From Emydura subglobosa (lineage: Eukaryota > Chordata > Testudines > Chelidae): 64,000 nt of DNA. Shown here in pieces: positions 10,926 through 23,608 of this stretch (positions within the stretch are counted from its first letter, which is position 1; every line of letters starts with the position of its first letter). Position numbers and translations under genes: made by a program. Location: positions 5,270,624 through 5,334,623 of the forward strand of contig ML679963.1 of assembly GCA_007922225.1 (NCBI GenBank), read 5' to 3'. The notes under the pieces are model-generated. The model did not search any database and was not told the origin of the DNA. It saw nothing but the letters and a program-made list of their open reading frames with translations.

Positions 10926-12479
10926 AGTGTCGGTGATCGATCCGTGTCATGAAGAAATAATTCCAAACACCGCAGACATGGGAGGGAAGAATTCTCTGCC
11001 CCTAGGTACTGTGTGCTCAGAACACGAGATTTCATTCCCTGGATCAATTATTCATTGTGACCGATCTCTGCGCAAAGAAATTAACCCCCCGTTTCTAGAC
11101 ACCAGCCTTAGCCAATATCACAGTCACACTTCGCAGCTCTGAAAGTAAACGCCAGATAAACGCTCTACACATCGGCTCTAAAGTCGGACGCAACGTCTCC
11201 CTGGAGACTAGGGGCTCAGGATGTTGTCTTCAGGCCCCTTACAATTCACCTCCATCGCTGTCTTTTCCCCCTTTTTCAGCGACTCCTGGGCAAGGAGATA
11301 GGGGATAATTTAACAGCAGAGATCAACCACTCAGAGGAACACTGTCAGGTTAAAAATCACATTACAATGTACATCTCCCCCACACACACTGTCACTAATA
11401 TCCTGGATACCTGAAACAGAAAGAATGGTACAAATCTGACTTTTCACCACTGATGTTGTTTGTTTGGGGTTTTTTTGCACTTCACTGGGCCTGGACTGGA
11501 AAATAGGCAGGCCCATTTCTCTTTTGGCCCTTAGGTCCCAATCTTTCTGACCTCAATCATGTGAAACTTACATTGCAGACTCACATCCCATCTAGATCTC
11601 CTGTGCTAACACAGTTTTTGGGTCGCAAATGTTTAATGTTTTATTAATACAGGGCAAACTTTGGATAAAATAGAACCTGAATCCGAAACCACCCCTGGTT
11701 CTCATTTTGCAAGCAGCCCATGAATCACTATGGTTGAAATTCAACATGGGGCAGAGGATGTGTAAATCCAAACACATCTCTCTCTCTTTTAAATGGCAGT
11801 TAGACAACAGAACAAGAAGAAAAACATTTTAACACTGTTAACCCTCCTCTTCCCCCAAACTACATTTTGGGCATACATTTCTTGCAGTGTCCCTTTAAAA
11901 GTCACAGCATTAAACCTTACATGGGTACAAGCCAGAGTTCTGGATTCAAACTCCCCAAACTCTGGGGGTGTAAAGGGTCTGAATTAGGATTCAAATTTTG
12001 TGGCTTGGGCCTAACTGCTATAAACATGTTCCTGTATAAACATGTACAAAAAATCTAAAACTGGATTCAGCTTTTTGCTTTTCTTTGTCACATGAACTGT
12101 ATTTTTGTTTCAAATTTGATCTCTCAGGTCTCAGGAAAATCATTGCTTCTTATTCTAAGGGAGGTGATGGTAATTTAACTACGCGAAAAAATATGTACAA
12201 CCAAAATAAATGTAGAGGACCACTGTGAAAGGACCTGCTTTTTCATTAGTTACTAGACTGTCATTTCAGTGGAATCACACCATGAATGAATCTGAGCTAT
12301 AGCCAGAGCAATGTGGGTGGGCCAACACTGAACATTGTTATGTCCCCTTCTTTCAAATGTCAGTGCTTCCCTGGTTTGGCATTTAATTATGAGGTTTTGC
12401 AAATCCAAAACACCACTCTGGGTGAAATATTCTAAAGCTGGGATAACACTCCCTCCCCCAGCGGTGGTGGTGGTTGTGT

Positions 12480-12727
12480 TTAAAAAATGCTTATAAACTC
12501 CAACTGAAACTAGGGGCCCACTGTGCCAGGGACAGTCCAAATGCATGGCGAGAGACAGTCCCTGCTCTGAAGAGCTTACAGTCTAAACAGACAACAGATA
12601 CGGGGAACACAGAGAGGTGAAGTGGCTTGACCAAGATCAGAAAACTGGTCAGTGGCAGAGTCAGCAACTAGAACCTAGGTCTCCTGACTCCCTGCCCTAT
12701 TCATTGGATCACTCACTGCCTCGCTTA
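12480..12727 (-). mobile_element. MIR/CORE-like tRNA-derived SINE, near full length
   Basis: Read on the minus strand it begins with a tRNA-like head (GGAGTCAGGAGACCTAGGTT), continues with the MIR-type core (CTCTGCCAC, TTGGTCAAGCCACTTCACCT) and ends with a CR1/L2-like tail (TGTAAGCTCTTCAGAGCAGG, then CCTGGCACAGTGGGCC). This is the clearest copy and serves as a template for the other fragments. Confidence 0.8.
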
Positions 12728-12814
12728 TTAAACGCGGTTTATCTGGAAGAAATGAAACCTGAATTTGAACCATCCCTGATTTGGATTTTGCAAACAGCTC
12801 CCCATGTGTAATAT

Positions 12815-12875
12815 CTACAGACAAACAGACAGTTCCTGCCTCCAGGAGTTTACAGTCTAAAAGAGACATTCAGAG
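12815..12875 (-). mobile_element. SINE tail fragment
   Basis: Contains CAGTTCCTGCCTCCAGGAG and TTTACAGTCTAAA, the reverse complement of the tail of the SINE just upstream. It is probably an independent truncated copy. Confidence 0.55.
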
Positions 12876-14652
12876 AGATGGGAGGATTGAGAGGAAGCAT
12901 TATCTTTGAATTCTCACTATACAACTGCTATGTAGCATTATTACTGCTGCTGGTTGTTTTCTACCAGTGGTATTTTCAAGAGCACATACGTAACTTAGGT
13001 ACGCATCCCATTGCCTGTCCCAAGAATTATTCACATGATGGTATGGAAGGCAGGATATGAGAGTCAAGGGAGAGTAAACCAGATGCATTGTGTTTCACTG
13101 CCTTTTCTTCCTATCTGTTTTTTTGCTCAGCTTCCTTGTATGTACGTGGGTCTTCCATTGACACCTGTTGAGCATCCCAGAACATGCAGAGAGCACAATA
13201 CTGGCATCAACATTCCCTCTGCATGAGGGGGAACTTTGCCCGAAGTATCTCACCTCTGAACTTTTTGTCGGCCTGCATTGAACAGCATGTTCATCTCCTT
13301 TGGATACCAAAATCCAGGTAATGCCATAGCAGGCACTATGCACAAATCAAAGGAAGGGCTTGCCTTCCACATAGGTCACTAATCTCCTGGGCACATGGTA
13401 CTTTAAAACCTGTATCAAGGAAAGAAAAGCTGAAAGGGAAGAAAAGGTAGGGGGCATAATGGAAAGGCTGCCAATCAGTTCATAACCCTCCTCCCTGCTT
13501 TCTCTGCACACACTCAGCATCAGATAGAGATCAATTAATCTCCACAGAGAAAATACGCTCACACACTGTAAAAGGCAACAGTGTCTGCAATTGATTCTGA
13601 CATGGAATCAGGTCTCTCTGGGGTTAAGGCAAATCTCTAAACATTGCACGCATTAATAGCCCCAGTTTTATAACCAACCATAATTGCCTCCCTATTATTC
13701 TCTTCCTCAGTGCTGAAAACAAACCCTTCCCTTGATCCAGTTGGCCTCTCTAGTTACCACTATCTGTCTCACAGCCTTCATATCGCACCTTAAAACAATA
13801 CCTAGTCAGGAAATCCCCCTCCGTTCCCCTGAGCACTGTCTTGTCTTACACAGGGCCTGATGCTGCAAAGATCCCAAATGCCTATGAGATGAAGGGGATC
13901 TGGGAGCGCTAATGTTTATTAAAGTGCTGCGGAAAAGGACATTGAAGCGATATGACTTTCCTTCTGAGATTCTCGCTCCCAGAAGTTCCTCTGCTTTCCT
14001 TGGAGCTCCTCACACATTAACACGTGCAGTCACTCAGTCCCAGCAGCACAGAGACACCGCAAGAGGCAATCTCCCCAGCTCAAGGGTCAAAGACAGTTCT
14101 ATTTCCTGAGGCCATGAGGACATAGGGTTTGTTTTCTTCTCCGACACGTCTCTGAGAACTTGGGGTATGAAGCAGCATACGTGTCATCTTCTCTGGGCTG
14201 GAAGAATTGTTTAACTTGCAGGTTCAAGCTTCTTGTGGACGTCTTTCTAACAGACATGCTCTTGTTCAACCACGTTACTAAGTGGTACTTCATGGCCTGC
14301 ATTATGCAAGTCAGGTTCGATGATGATCATGGTCCCTCCTGGACCTAAATTCTATGACTCCTCCCTGGCTCTGGGCCAGGATATCACGCAGAGCACCGCC
14401 GGGCCTCGCTCAGTGCACAGCTGTGCTGTTGGGGTCCAATGCAAGTGCAAATGGAGACTACCTGTGGCTCCAGTTCAGGTTCAGCTCGTCTCTGTAGCTC
14501 TCCACGGGGGTGGGAGATCTCACCAGCCGCCTGCTCTGCTCCCATACTTGCAGACATGAGGATAGGACCGGTGAGTGAGCACAGAATGTGCAAGTCTGAT
14601 GAGACAGGAGCTGGTGCATAAGCCCCATTAAACAAATGTCAGAATACGTTGA

Positions 14653-14808
14653 AATCAGCATTTTCAGTTGGGCGCTTAAAATTAGGCACCTAGATTCATA
14701 TTCGGGGAAGAGTTTTCCAAAGGCAGAAAAGGCCATTGGGTGGGCGACGCTCACTGAATGAAAGTGGCTGACCCAGTGCCATGTGTGTATTTGAAAATCT
14801 ACCCCTTG
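14653..14808. repeat. Foldback element (TTTTCA...TGAAAAT type)
   Basis: The left part carries GCATTTTCAGTTGGGCGCTT and TTAGGCACCTAGATTC. The right end carries TATTTGAAAATCTACCCCTT. These are diverged inverted ends of the same family as 35394-35578. Confidence 0.45.
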
Positions 14809-15172
14809 AGCCTCCAAATAAAAAAATGGTCTGCCCTTTCAGAGGTGCTGAGCACCAGCAGATTCTACAAAGCTGCTACAACGTCTGTTTGTGCACTCGC
14901 CTGGGTCTGATCCCTGGCCCACCTTTCTCTGCGCGGCGTTGCTGAGAACTGGTAAAAGCACATGTGAGCAGCGGGAAAAGCGGAAATGGGTCCCAGCCAA
15001 CCCCTCCCCAGGCCAAATCCAGATCTTCAGCAACAGCTTTCCTCAGCTACAATCAACACGCGTGTTTCCAGGATGTACATGGAGGAAAAATGTAATCAGT
15101 TCTGGATCACGTAGGCTAAACCTCCTGAGTCTCTGTGCGCACACACACACACAAACAGGGTGTAGGTGGTGC

Positions 15173-15360
15173 AACCTAGCGGTCAGAGCAGGAGTCTGGC
15201 CTAGTGGTCAGAGCAGAATCAGCAAGCAGAGCCAGAGGTGAGGTCAGGAGGCAAGCCAGTGGTCAAAACAGGAGGTAGGTAGGGAGCAGGACTAGAGACT
15301 AGCACAGCAGGCAAAGGGGGGCGGGGGGGGAGTTAAGGCTAGACAGGAAGCAGGTCTGGT
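15173..15360. repeat. Interspersed GTCAGAGCAGGA-rich imperfect tandem repeat
   Basis: Phrases such as GGTCAGAGCAGGAGTC, GTGGTCAGAGCAGAATC, GAGGTCAGGAGGCAAG and GGTCAAAACAGGAGG recur with irregular spacing, followed by a G run and a purine-rich stretch. This resembles a turtle interspersed family, but I cannot name it. Confidence 0.45.
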
Positions 15361-16629
15361 GCAGCTGCAGGCACGGAGCACGTTGGGCAGCCACTGGACT
15401 GCTACTGCTCCAGAACGTAAATGGTGATCTCCTTCCTCTTCTGACCAACGAGGGAGCACAGACATTTAGTGCAGGTTTATTGGGCCCAGCAGAGCCTGGA
15501 GTCAGCTGAGTTCCCTCCATGCACAGTGCAAAAGTGACACCATTGTGTGTTCATCTGCTACCATGTTACCAACTCTCACAAGAGTTGGTGTTTGCCTCCA
15601 GGCTCCAGCTCCTGGAATCATGTGGTTAAACATACATTAAAAGTATCAAAGGAAGTTTCTAGCGCTCAGGAACAGCTTGCAAATATGACCCAAGTGCATC
15701 TTAAAGGGCCAAAATCTAGCAGGCAAATAAAATTAACCCCTGCTTGTTTGTTTTTAAATGCTTCATTTTATGCCATTCTCCTGATTTTAAGGGGTGTGAC
15801 TCATGATACGTGAATATTTGGGGTTGGCACCATTGGCCCAGCCCTATACAAAGCTCACTTGAACACGGTAATGCTAAGAACAGGAATCATTTAAGGAGGA
15901 ATTGCATCCTCCAGGCAGTTTTATATGTGGGGAAATGACTTTCTCCCTTTATTGGTTAAACTATTGGACATTCAGGGAAGCACCAGGGAGTTCCATATAA
16001 GCCCAAATTCAGAGAAGGTTTGTGTAGGAAGATGAGGGAAGTGAAGGAGCAGAAAAGGCCCAGTTTCATCATGACCCAGTGCCCGCCATGATTAAGCCCT
16101 GGGATATCTGCAGAGCAGTTTCTCCACAACGAGGGGAGGAAGCAAGATCAAGGCACCCAGCTTTCTGCTATGCATCGGAGGTGCTGCAGTCGTCAGCCAG
16201 AATCCGGCTCAGCACCTTCAGTCTGCAGCTACGTCTTGCCAAAGTCATTTCCCATACCCTCGAAAAGCTAATGCGCTCACCTACCTTTTTTTTTTTTTTT
16301 TTAAAAGCATATTGGCTTAAACTGTCAAATATCAAATATCATGGGAAATACTGAGAATTAATGTAATTTAATGCAACTATTAGCCTTTATATGTCCGGGG
16401 TCTTTTACTGGGGTTATTAATTTCTGTGCGAGGGGGATTCAGGGATACACGTCTTCTCTTTTAAAACGTTTTAAGTAGAATTTTCACAAAAAAGCAAAGC
16501 ATGGTATTTTAATGATTTTGTACAATGTCTGGATCAAAACAGAAGAGATCATTGTCTCCTTTTAACGCGGTATTCTGATAATCTTATTACACAACAAGAA
16601 AGTAGCCACAAGTCAGGATTTTTCATGTG

Positions 16630-16757
16630 TTACTGACGAGAAGCCCAAGGAGAGACGTTAAGTGACTTGCCCCAGGGCAGAGATCTAAGAGCCGGGATCA
16701 GAACTCAGGAGTTCCAGGATCCTGTCCTGTGCTCAGAACACCCATCACTCTAGCATT
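16630..16757 (-). mobile_element. SINE fragment (head and core)
   Basis: AGAGACGTTAAGTGACTTGC followed by GGGATCAGAACTCAGGAGTT is the reverse complement of the MIR-like core and tRNA-like head. Confidence 0.7.
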
Positions 16758-17197
16758 CGACATCTGTTTTATAAATTAGTTATAGATGCATGCCAAGCAG
16801 TCAATCAAATACTGTAATGGGGACGGTGTGCTGTAGGTAAATTGTTTTCATTATATTTCTAGCAATACCAGTGTAGCTACCTGAAGGAAAGCAAATACAT
16901 TCTATAAAAGAAAAAAAATATTATGGTTTGTCCCATTTGCAGTTCATGTTTAACAAGCTCTAATTTAAAAGAAACATTTCTCATCCTGTTTAGAGATTTG
17001 GTTTTAATGTGATGCTATTTGTTTGTTTTTTTTAAATTGTATTAAACGAAAATTAACTTCAAATTACTGTTAACCAAATATTTGGTCTATGGATAGTCTT
17101 AGTATCTGTACTTAAGAACATTAAAAACAACTTTGTCATCATGAAGTGCCTCAGAAAATTCAAACCCTCCTCCCTGATTTACCTACGCCTTTATGAG

Positions 17198-17345
17198 TTA
17201 TTATTATTATTATTATATGGCAGTGGTAGCCGGGGGCCTTAATCAAAGATCACCCCCTCTACAAACACCTAGGAAGAAGACAGTCACTGCCTCAAAGAGC
17301 TCACAGTCTAGGTTATGAGAAAATGTAACAGGTGGGTGAGCAAAA
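17198..17345 (-). mobile_element. SINE tail fragment with ATT microsatellite
   Basis: A (TTA)n tract at 17198-17216 is followed by CAGTCACTGCCTCAAAGAGC and TCACAGTCTA. This is a reversed SINE tail whose 3' terminal ATT repeat has expanded. Confidence 0.6.
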
Positions 17346-17469
17346 CAAACGAGGGAGGGGGCTGGGGAGCACCAGGTAACAGTAAAGTAAGTTGTGTTGC
17401 ATTGTCACTCTGAGACCCAGCGTTTGTACCATGGGCAATAATGATCAAGCACACGCTATATCCAGATTT

Positions 17470-17850
17470 GCTGATCTCTCACGATAACTTTTACTGGAGC
17501 CGGGCAAAAATTTTCATGCCAAATACTTTTTTTTGCGGGAAAAAAATGTAGATTTAGGTCACCCGAAACAATTTGTGAACCTGCGTCAATTTTAGCAAAG
17601 TGTTTCCACTGGAAAAAAAAAAGAAAAATTTGGAAATGGGCATTTCCAAAATGAAATGTTGCAGCTTTTCATTTCAGCAAGATGTGTGATTTTGAATTGT
17701 CTCTCAATTTCATTTAAAAACCCATCAAAACATTATGAAACCCACACAATCCAAACAAAATGTTTTATTTGACCCAATCCTAAATTTTCAACTTTTTAAT
17801 TTTTCTGAAAACTTTTCATTTCGGCTCAACCTGAAACAAATGGAGAAATA
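17470..17850. repeat. AT-rich region with repeated GAAATG/CATTTC motifs
   Basis: GGAAATGGGCATTTCC and several CATTTC/GAAATG copies alternate, giving a loosely palindromic stretch. It is probably an old DNA-transposon remnant; the family is not recognised. Confidence 0.3.
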
Positions 17851-20325
17851 TGAAGAACTGGTTATTTGCGCAGCTCTGTTGCAATAAGAGCCCAGGTATC
17901 TGATGGGTCAGACCCTTTGGAACATAAATGCAGCGGAGATAGTTATGTTGGTTTCCTTTGATGAGAACAAATGGCCATTTGCAGACATTGTTCAGTGGCC
18001 TTATCCAGTCCCCAGACCTTGTTTCCACGGTTAATATAAATCCACCCTTTACTATTTGAGGACCATTGGTTGGCTGCGATTGCTGATACTCACTGATTAC
18101 AAGGGCCATGGGCTGTCACTGCTAAGCTCTGATTAGCTAGCTCACCCGGCTGTGCTTGCAGGACTCCTAGATAACCCAGACTCCAGAGGGCTCTCCATGG
18201 CGCAAGGTTTATCACTCAGACAAAAGTTTCACAGTATGTATCCCTGTGATGAAAGCTTTATGTTGGCTTCCTGTTGAACTGCTGATCCGCATGGTCTTTT
18301 TTGGTACCAATAACCTTCTTCCTGGCGGGCCACATACGGTCCTGGTCAAAGGGTCACAATTCCCATTCACTTCAATGGTGTTCTCGGCTAAGGCCAGGAC
18401 TGGCTTTGTTCCCAGGTACCTTGCCATACCCTGCTGACATGTAGTCTCTACCCTAAGATTATAGGTGGCCTTAGCCACTTGTAGCTGTTCTACTGTCTGA
18501 CCGTGGAAGCCTTTTTCACACATTCTGCAAAGTACTGCCTGCCACCTACGAAATGCTGAGCATGCCCAGTTCCCAGTGACTTCAGAGACGCTCTGCACCC
18601 TGCAGGACTGGGCCCAAAGTTTGCCTTGGCACGTTGCAGGGCAGGCCTTATAAGTGCCCAGGGCTTCAAGCAAAAGTGAGGCAGCCAGGAGAGGGACGGA
18701 AGAGAGGAATTCCCCATTCAGCTCCGTTGTCAGGAGAGTTACCGCCTCTCATCCCACTGCTGGGACGGAAGATGGAGTGATCAGGAGGAGGAGGAGACTG
18801 GTCCGGCAGTGAGTTACAGGGCTGCGTGGGCATCTAGGCAATCATTTGTGTTGCTTGTTAAGGTCAGTGCTGGAACATCCACTGATGATTAAATATCATG
18901 GCTGGTGGACCAGTCTCCACTGATGCAGAGGGGCTGGTACGACACTTGCTCGCCATAGCTCTTGGCTGATGAAGTTCTTCCTGCGCTGTCCACATCCCTC
19001 TTCTCTCCCTCTCTCTGGCCTGCAGAGAGGTTTTAGTGTCTTGGTGCAATATGGATTTTTGCTTGGCTTAGGCTGGATGGCAAAGCTGTATTTTTAGCCT
19101 CATGTGTGACATGGTTATTAATTAGTGACCGCCTCGGAAAAATAAACTCCAGCTCAACCCTGCTAGGGGGCCTCACTGCACGTCTGGGTCACAAAATCCA
19201 CGGTTACAAATGGTGTTAGCCGGCACCGTTGGTCATGGAAGTGGAGGTGCTGGGAGTGCGGCAGCACCCCCTGGTTTGAAGTGGTTTCCATCATGTATAG
19301 GGTTTACAGTTTGGTGCAATGGCTTTCAGCCCTCCCCACTATAAAAACTGCTCCAGCCCTACTGCCTTTGTTTGCATTCTGAGCGGCGGAAGTAGCAATT
19401 AAAGGTGCCTTCGAGACTCAACTCCCGCGAGGTGGTCTCAGCAGGGCAGGGTTGAGCTACATTGTCAGGGAAACAGAGGGTCAGGAAAAGTTGCATCAGT
19501 ACTTGCCGTGGTGCACCTATTCTGTGGCTAGAGCCCTTGAGTCTCTTGAGCAGTGGAGTGTCTGGCTGAAGCCAGATAGATCCAGATACACTTTGATCCA
19601 AAGTCACTGGAGTTAACAGACTCCCATGGATTTCAGCCAGCTTAGGAGCCAGCTTTTAACTCGCCAGGACTGTCTCTTCAGAGGTGTTTTTGCAGGGCCC
19701 CGTGCGGTGGGGCCCCGATCCTGACTGGAGAGCAAGGGGAGCACCAGCAAGAGAAATAGTAAATCAATAATAAATAATCTGCTGCCTGGGAACTTCAGCC
19801 TGTCTGACAAGACGCTTTATGACAGAGGGAAAACAAAATATCTCATTTCCGCCTTCTGCTGGGCCGTGTTTAAATCGCTCCCTGTTTCTCACATAAAGAG
19901 CAGAACAAACCGCACAATTCAATTTATACAGATTTCAGGTTATCAGGGTTATTGACTGGCCCTACTTCTTCTACAGGAAACATCGTCAGAGTGAAAACTA
20001 TCGGCCCAGTAACCTACAGAGAGGTGCCCTCAGGGATTAATGGACCATTCAAGCCAGGGGATTTTGGATGGCTTGGTTGGCTTTGTCACAAAAATAGTCA
20101 TTGTGATTTATGCAGTTTAATGCCTCTAACACTCTAGGCAGAAGAATAAACTGGGACTTTTAATGATGAGTCAAACGTCAGTGAAAATAACTGATCAATG
20201 ACTAACACAGACTGATATGTAAGCGCAGGTCCCAAATGACAATGGTAACACACTATATATTCTTACCAAATGTTATCAAGACAGACAATAAAAAACCAAG
20301 AACTCTGCAATGCCTGTGCCACTTT

Positions 20326-20552
20326 CAGTACTGGTGATCTAATGGTCTAGGTCTTATAGCAGAAGGCTGGGAGTGAGGACTCCTGGGTTTAAATCCAGAT
20401 TCTGCTACTGACTTCCACTGTGTCTTTGGGCAAGTCACAACACTATTCTGCCTCAGTTTACTCATCTGTAAAATGGGGATAATATTTACCTATCTCAAGA
20501 GGGTATTGATAGTCTTTATTAATTGATACTTGTGAAACACCCTTAGATTTTA
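20326..20552 (+). mobile_element. MIR-like SINE, plus strand
   Basis: Head: GGGAGTGAGGACTCCTGGGT. Core: TTGGGCAAGTCAC, then CTCAGTTTACTCATCTGTAA and AATGGGGATAATA. The tail is diverged. It shows the classic MIR order and serves as a positive control for the other copies. Confidence 0.85.
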
Positions 20553-22914
20553 GGACAACAGGTGCAGTAAACATGTAAAGTTAATAGAGCCATCACTTTC
20601 AATGAGAGATGGGCATGAATCAAAATTCCAGATCTGAACTCTCCCCCAAACCAAACTTGCATCTCTATCAGAATTCTGAAGCTGATCCACTCTGACAGCA
20701 TCACAAACCCAGCGCAGGAGCCTGCAGTGTGGACCAATTTTTAATATGTACCCTTTGCTATTGTTGGGGGAATGTTATTTATTTCCTGCTATTATTGTAA
20801 CCTGCTCTCCTTAAAAATCTTCACAAGGCAAGGCAGGCAGAGAAAGAAGTAGCATCAGTTAAATATATATGTTTATCTCATAGCCTTAGGTTTGGAGAAG
20901 TACAGGCTGGGCTCCTTGATTCAGAGAAGTAATACAACACTGATGGACTTTTGATCCCAGCTTTTACCTTTAGTCAATTAAAGTTTAAGGAATACCTTTG
21001 AATATATTGACCCTGTACACTTTTCTAGAAGGCTTAGGATGAGTTTACAAACAGCTTTGCATAAAATCTGTCTGCCAAACAGACAGACTGTCAGCCAGCC
21101 AGCCAGCCCATTTTTTACTTCATTTTAACTGCGGAGCAGATCAGGGACTTTCCCTCTTCTCTTTCCCCAGAGAACTGCCAGTGCCATTGGAATGTAGCAC
21201 CTTGATTTCCTAATTCCTTATTCTTATGCATCAAAGACAGGATTTAACAACACTTCTGTAGTCTGGCCCTGCAGCAAGAGAAAAACCAGCCTAACACTGT
21301 ACCAGCCTGTAACCGGTGTAACCGTGGCATGAAACATGCAAACCAACAGTCTCTGCCCCTCAGTATTATTAATCATGGATCAAAAACATGCTGAGGAAGG
21401 AGCAGGTGACAAGTACAATGGAAAACCGGGACTAAGACCTCTCCTAGGCTTTTAATTACATTTGATGACAGTGATGTAGATTGAAAGCAACATTGCTAGG
21501 AAAGCATAATTTTAGTGCGCAGTTAATAAAGGTGAGCATCTGCAGCTAGATACACACAGCCTTACCCCAAAGTCTTTGTTCATTTGTGTAAATGGCCGAA
21601 CTGTGAATTTAGTCAGGGTTGGTTTTTCCCCTATTACATAACATTTTAATAACTTTAGTGGACTAAAAAAGAATTTCAGCTCCATAACTTTCTTCCAGTT
21701 TTGGACAAAGTTAAGCAACTTTTGTTATGGTTGTTTTAACACGCAAAACGATGTGCTCTCAAAACCCCATTTGCACTTGCAGATTGAAAGTATTCAAATG
21801 GTTCAGTTTAAAGTTACCCTGAGCCACTATGCAACATTAGGGTGAAGTGATTACAACCCAGAGGAAGATACCGCACATTTTCACAATTCCTCAGGAGCAT
21901 AAGAGAAAGACAATAGGAAATGGCGCAACCTTTCCTACCCTACATGACAACAAGCCAAAGTCTCTTTACTCTCCAAGGCAGGGATATTAGAAATCCAGTG
22001 AAATAATCACATACAGAGTTCTGATACTCAGAAAAACACCAATCAAAATGTAATGAAATGGTTATCGACGTACACATTTATCAGGGTGCCTACAGAAGAT
22101 GGGGGGGGGGTCTATTAATTTATTTCAGCTTTTTTCCCAAAAAGCAAAACTCCATCTTCAGGATTACTTTCGATGTTGACTATTAAGGGCCAGTGTTACC
22201 GGTTCGCTTTGGTAGCATTGTGCCATTCCGGCAATGCAAAGCCGCTGTAAATATGGGTTAAGCACCCAGTTAAGCTGGGTTTCTGTCTGCTTTGCTGTGC
22301 CAGAGCTGTGCAAAACAGCCAGAGCAAATCGGTGAATCTAGCCCTACCTATTCTGCATTCTAAGCAACCATTCTGTGTACCATTTTCTGTGTTTTTCACT
22401 ACAGTTTGCAGCACTGGATCTGCTGGTTATGCCCGGGCCGCAGTCTCACACTGAAGCTAAAACAATGTGAATTTGAACTTCAGACTGCCACATTTGAAAG
22501 CTCTTTCTCTTTCCACTATGTCTGCAGTGACGTGATCCCCTGATATGATTTACGTGCAATACACGATCGCGTTTATTACAGAAACCAGGGTAGAATAAGA
22601 AAGCAATATTTCATGTTAATTCATGAAATCCAACCCCAACTTTAATAGAAGAACTTCACTTTATACTAAGAATGATCTACAGTCAGGCCTGCTTTAACTG
22701 AGACATTTCGCCTTTTGAACTCAGCAGGAGGGCCACTGGTTACTACTACTGGAAGCACTTTAAAAACCTGCAAGTCCAGCAGGTCTTTTGGGCTCCTTTA
22801 GAGACAGCATTTTATATCACGGCATGGCATCTGCATGTTGCTGTCTGCCGGCCGCATTGTCTGAAAATACAGCCCTCCAGAAACATGCCTTAGATTATTT
22901 ATATTTGCACTATG

Positions 22915-23066
22915 AGGCTCTGATCCAAAACCCATTGAAGTCAATGGGACCCTTTCCACTTTCCTTTAATGGGCTTTGGATCCGGTCCTAAAAGTGAAAT
23001 TCTGACTCCATTGACGTTAATGGCAAAACTCCCATTCACTTTGATTGGGGCCAGGATTTCACCTTA
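22915..23066. repeat. Bipartite palindromic element
   Basis: Module 1 (about 22915-22989) has arms GATCCAAAACCCATTGAAGT and AATGGGCTTTGGATC. Module 2 (about 22992-23066) has arms GTGAAATTCTGACTCCATTG and GGGGCCAGGATTTCAC. The same two palindromes in the same order occur at 44376-44521. Confidence 0.65.
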
Positions 23067-23094
23067 AGGGCTCAGCTGGCCAATGGAGCAAATG

Positions 23095-23140
23095 TGCTAG
23101 AGAACAAGCGTCCCTGTCCTCAAGTGCTCACAGTCTAAGG
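23095..23140 (-). mobile_element. SINE tail fragment
   Basis: GTCCCTGTCCTCAAGTGCTC then ACAGTCTAA is a reversed SINE tail end. It lies between a foldback element and a MITE. Confidence 0.5.
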
Positions 23141-23159
23141 GCCTAATCCAGAAAACTCT

Positions 23160-23462
23160 CGGGCCTAGTCCTCACTTAAAAATGAACTCAACCTAGCTCC
23201 ATCACGAAGGGCGGTGAGAAATTTCACACTGAGCACCGGGATTAGATTGGCCTAAACCCCGGTATGCTTGCAGCTAGGATGATGCAAGAATTCTTCCATC
23301 GACCCAGCTACCGCCTCTCAGATGGGTAGATTAACTATATTGATGGGGGAAAAAAAGACCTTTCCATTGATGTAGGAAGCATCTACACTATAGTGGCGTT
23401 GCTGCAGTTCTGGGCCACTGCAGTACCTGTAGTGTAGACCCAGCTATGTAGACCTGTCCATA
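23160..23462 (+). mobile_element. TCTACAC-type MITE
   Basis: The internal sequence (CATCGACCCAGCTACCGCCT, later GTAGGAAGCATCTACACTAT) matches the MITE at 31732-32009. The end TGTAGACCTGTCC is the reverse of the family's GGACAGGTCTACA terminus. The left end is diverged (GGGCCTAGTCCTCACTT). Confidence 0.6.
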
Positions 23463-23528
23463 GTATGACCCCCAGTAGGAAGCACACCTATCACTCCATG
23501 GTAAGATTAGAAAGGAATGGCCCAAAGG

Positions 23529-23608
23529 GCCAAATTCTGCTCTCATTTACACTGGTTCAACCCTCTCAATGTCAATGCGGTTACACCAGTGCCAATGAGA
23601 ACTAAAGA
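23529..23608. repeat. Foldback element (GGGCCAAATTCTGCTCTCA type)
   Basis: GGGCCAAATTCTGCTCTC, then TTACACTGGTTC, with a right half GGTTACACCAGTG and ATGAGAACTAAAGAG, form imperfect arms around TCTCAATGTCAATG. Confidence 0.5.

Larger units (their letters stand above)
1..10960. promoter_or_regulatory. CpG-rich developmental-type domain, probably TBX2 upstream flank
   Basis: About 11 kb of markedly GC- and CpG-rich DNA, without interspersed repeats of the kinds common in the rest of the window, changes to AT-rich repeat-bearing DNA shortly after 10.96 kb. No exon is recognised. The open frames on both strands are GC-rich shadows that lack splice logic or family motifs. Long repeat-poor CpG domains typify developmental transcription factor loci. 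Because BCAS3 lies to the right on the minus strand and is followed by TBX2 in amniotes, this is best explained as TBX2 upstream DNA, possibly including a divergent non-coding transcript like human TBX2-AS1. TBX2 exon 1 is not in the window. Confidence 0.6.
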
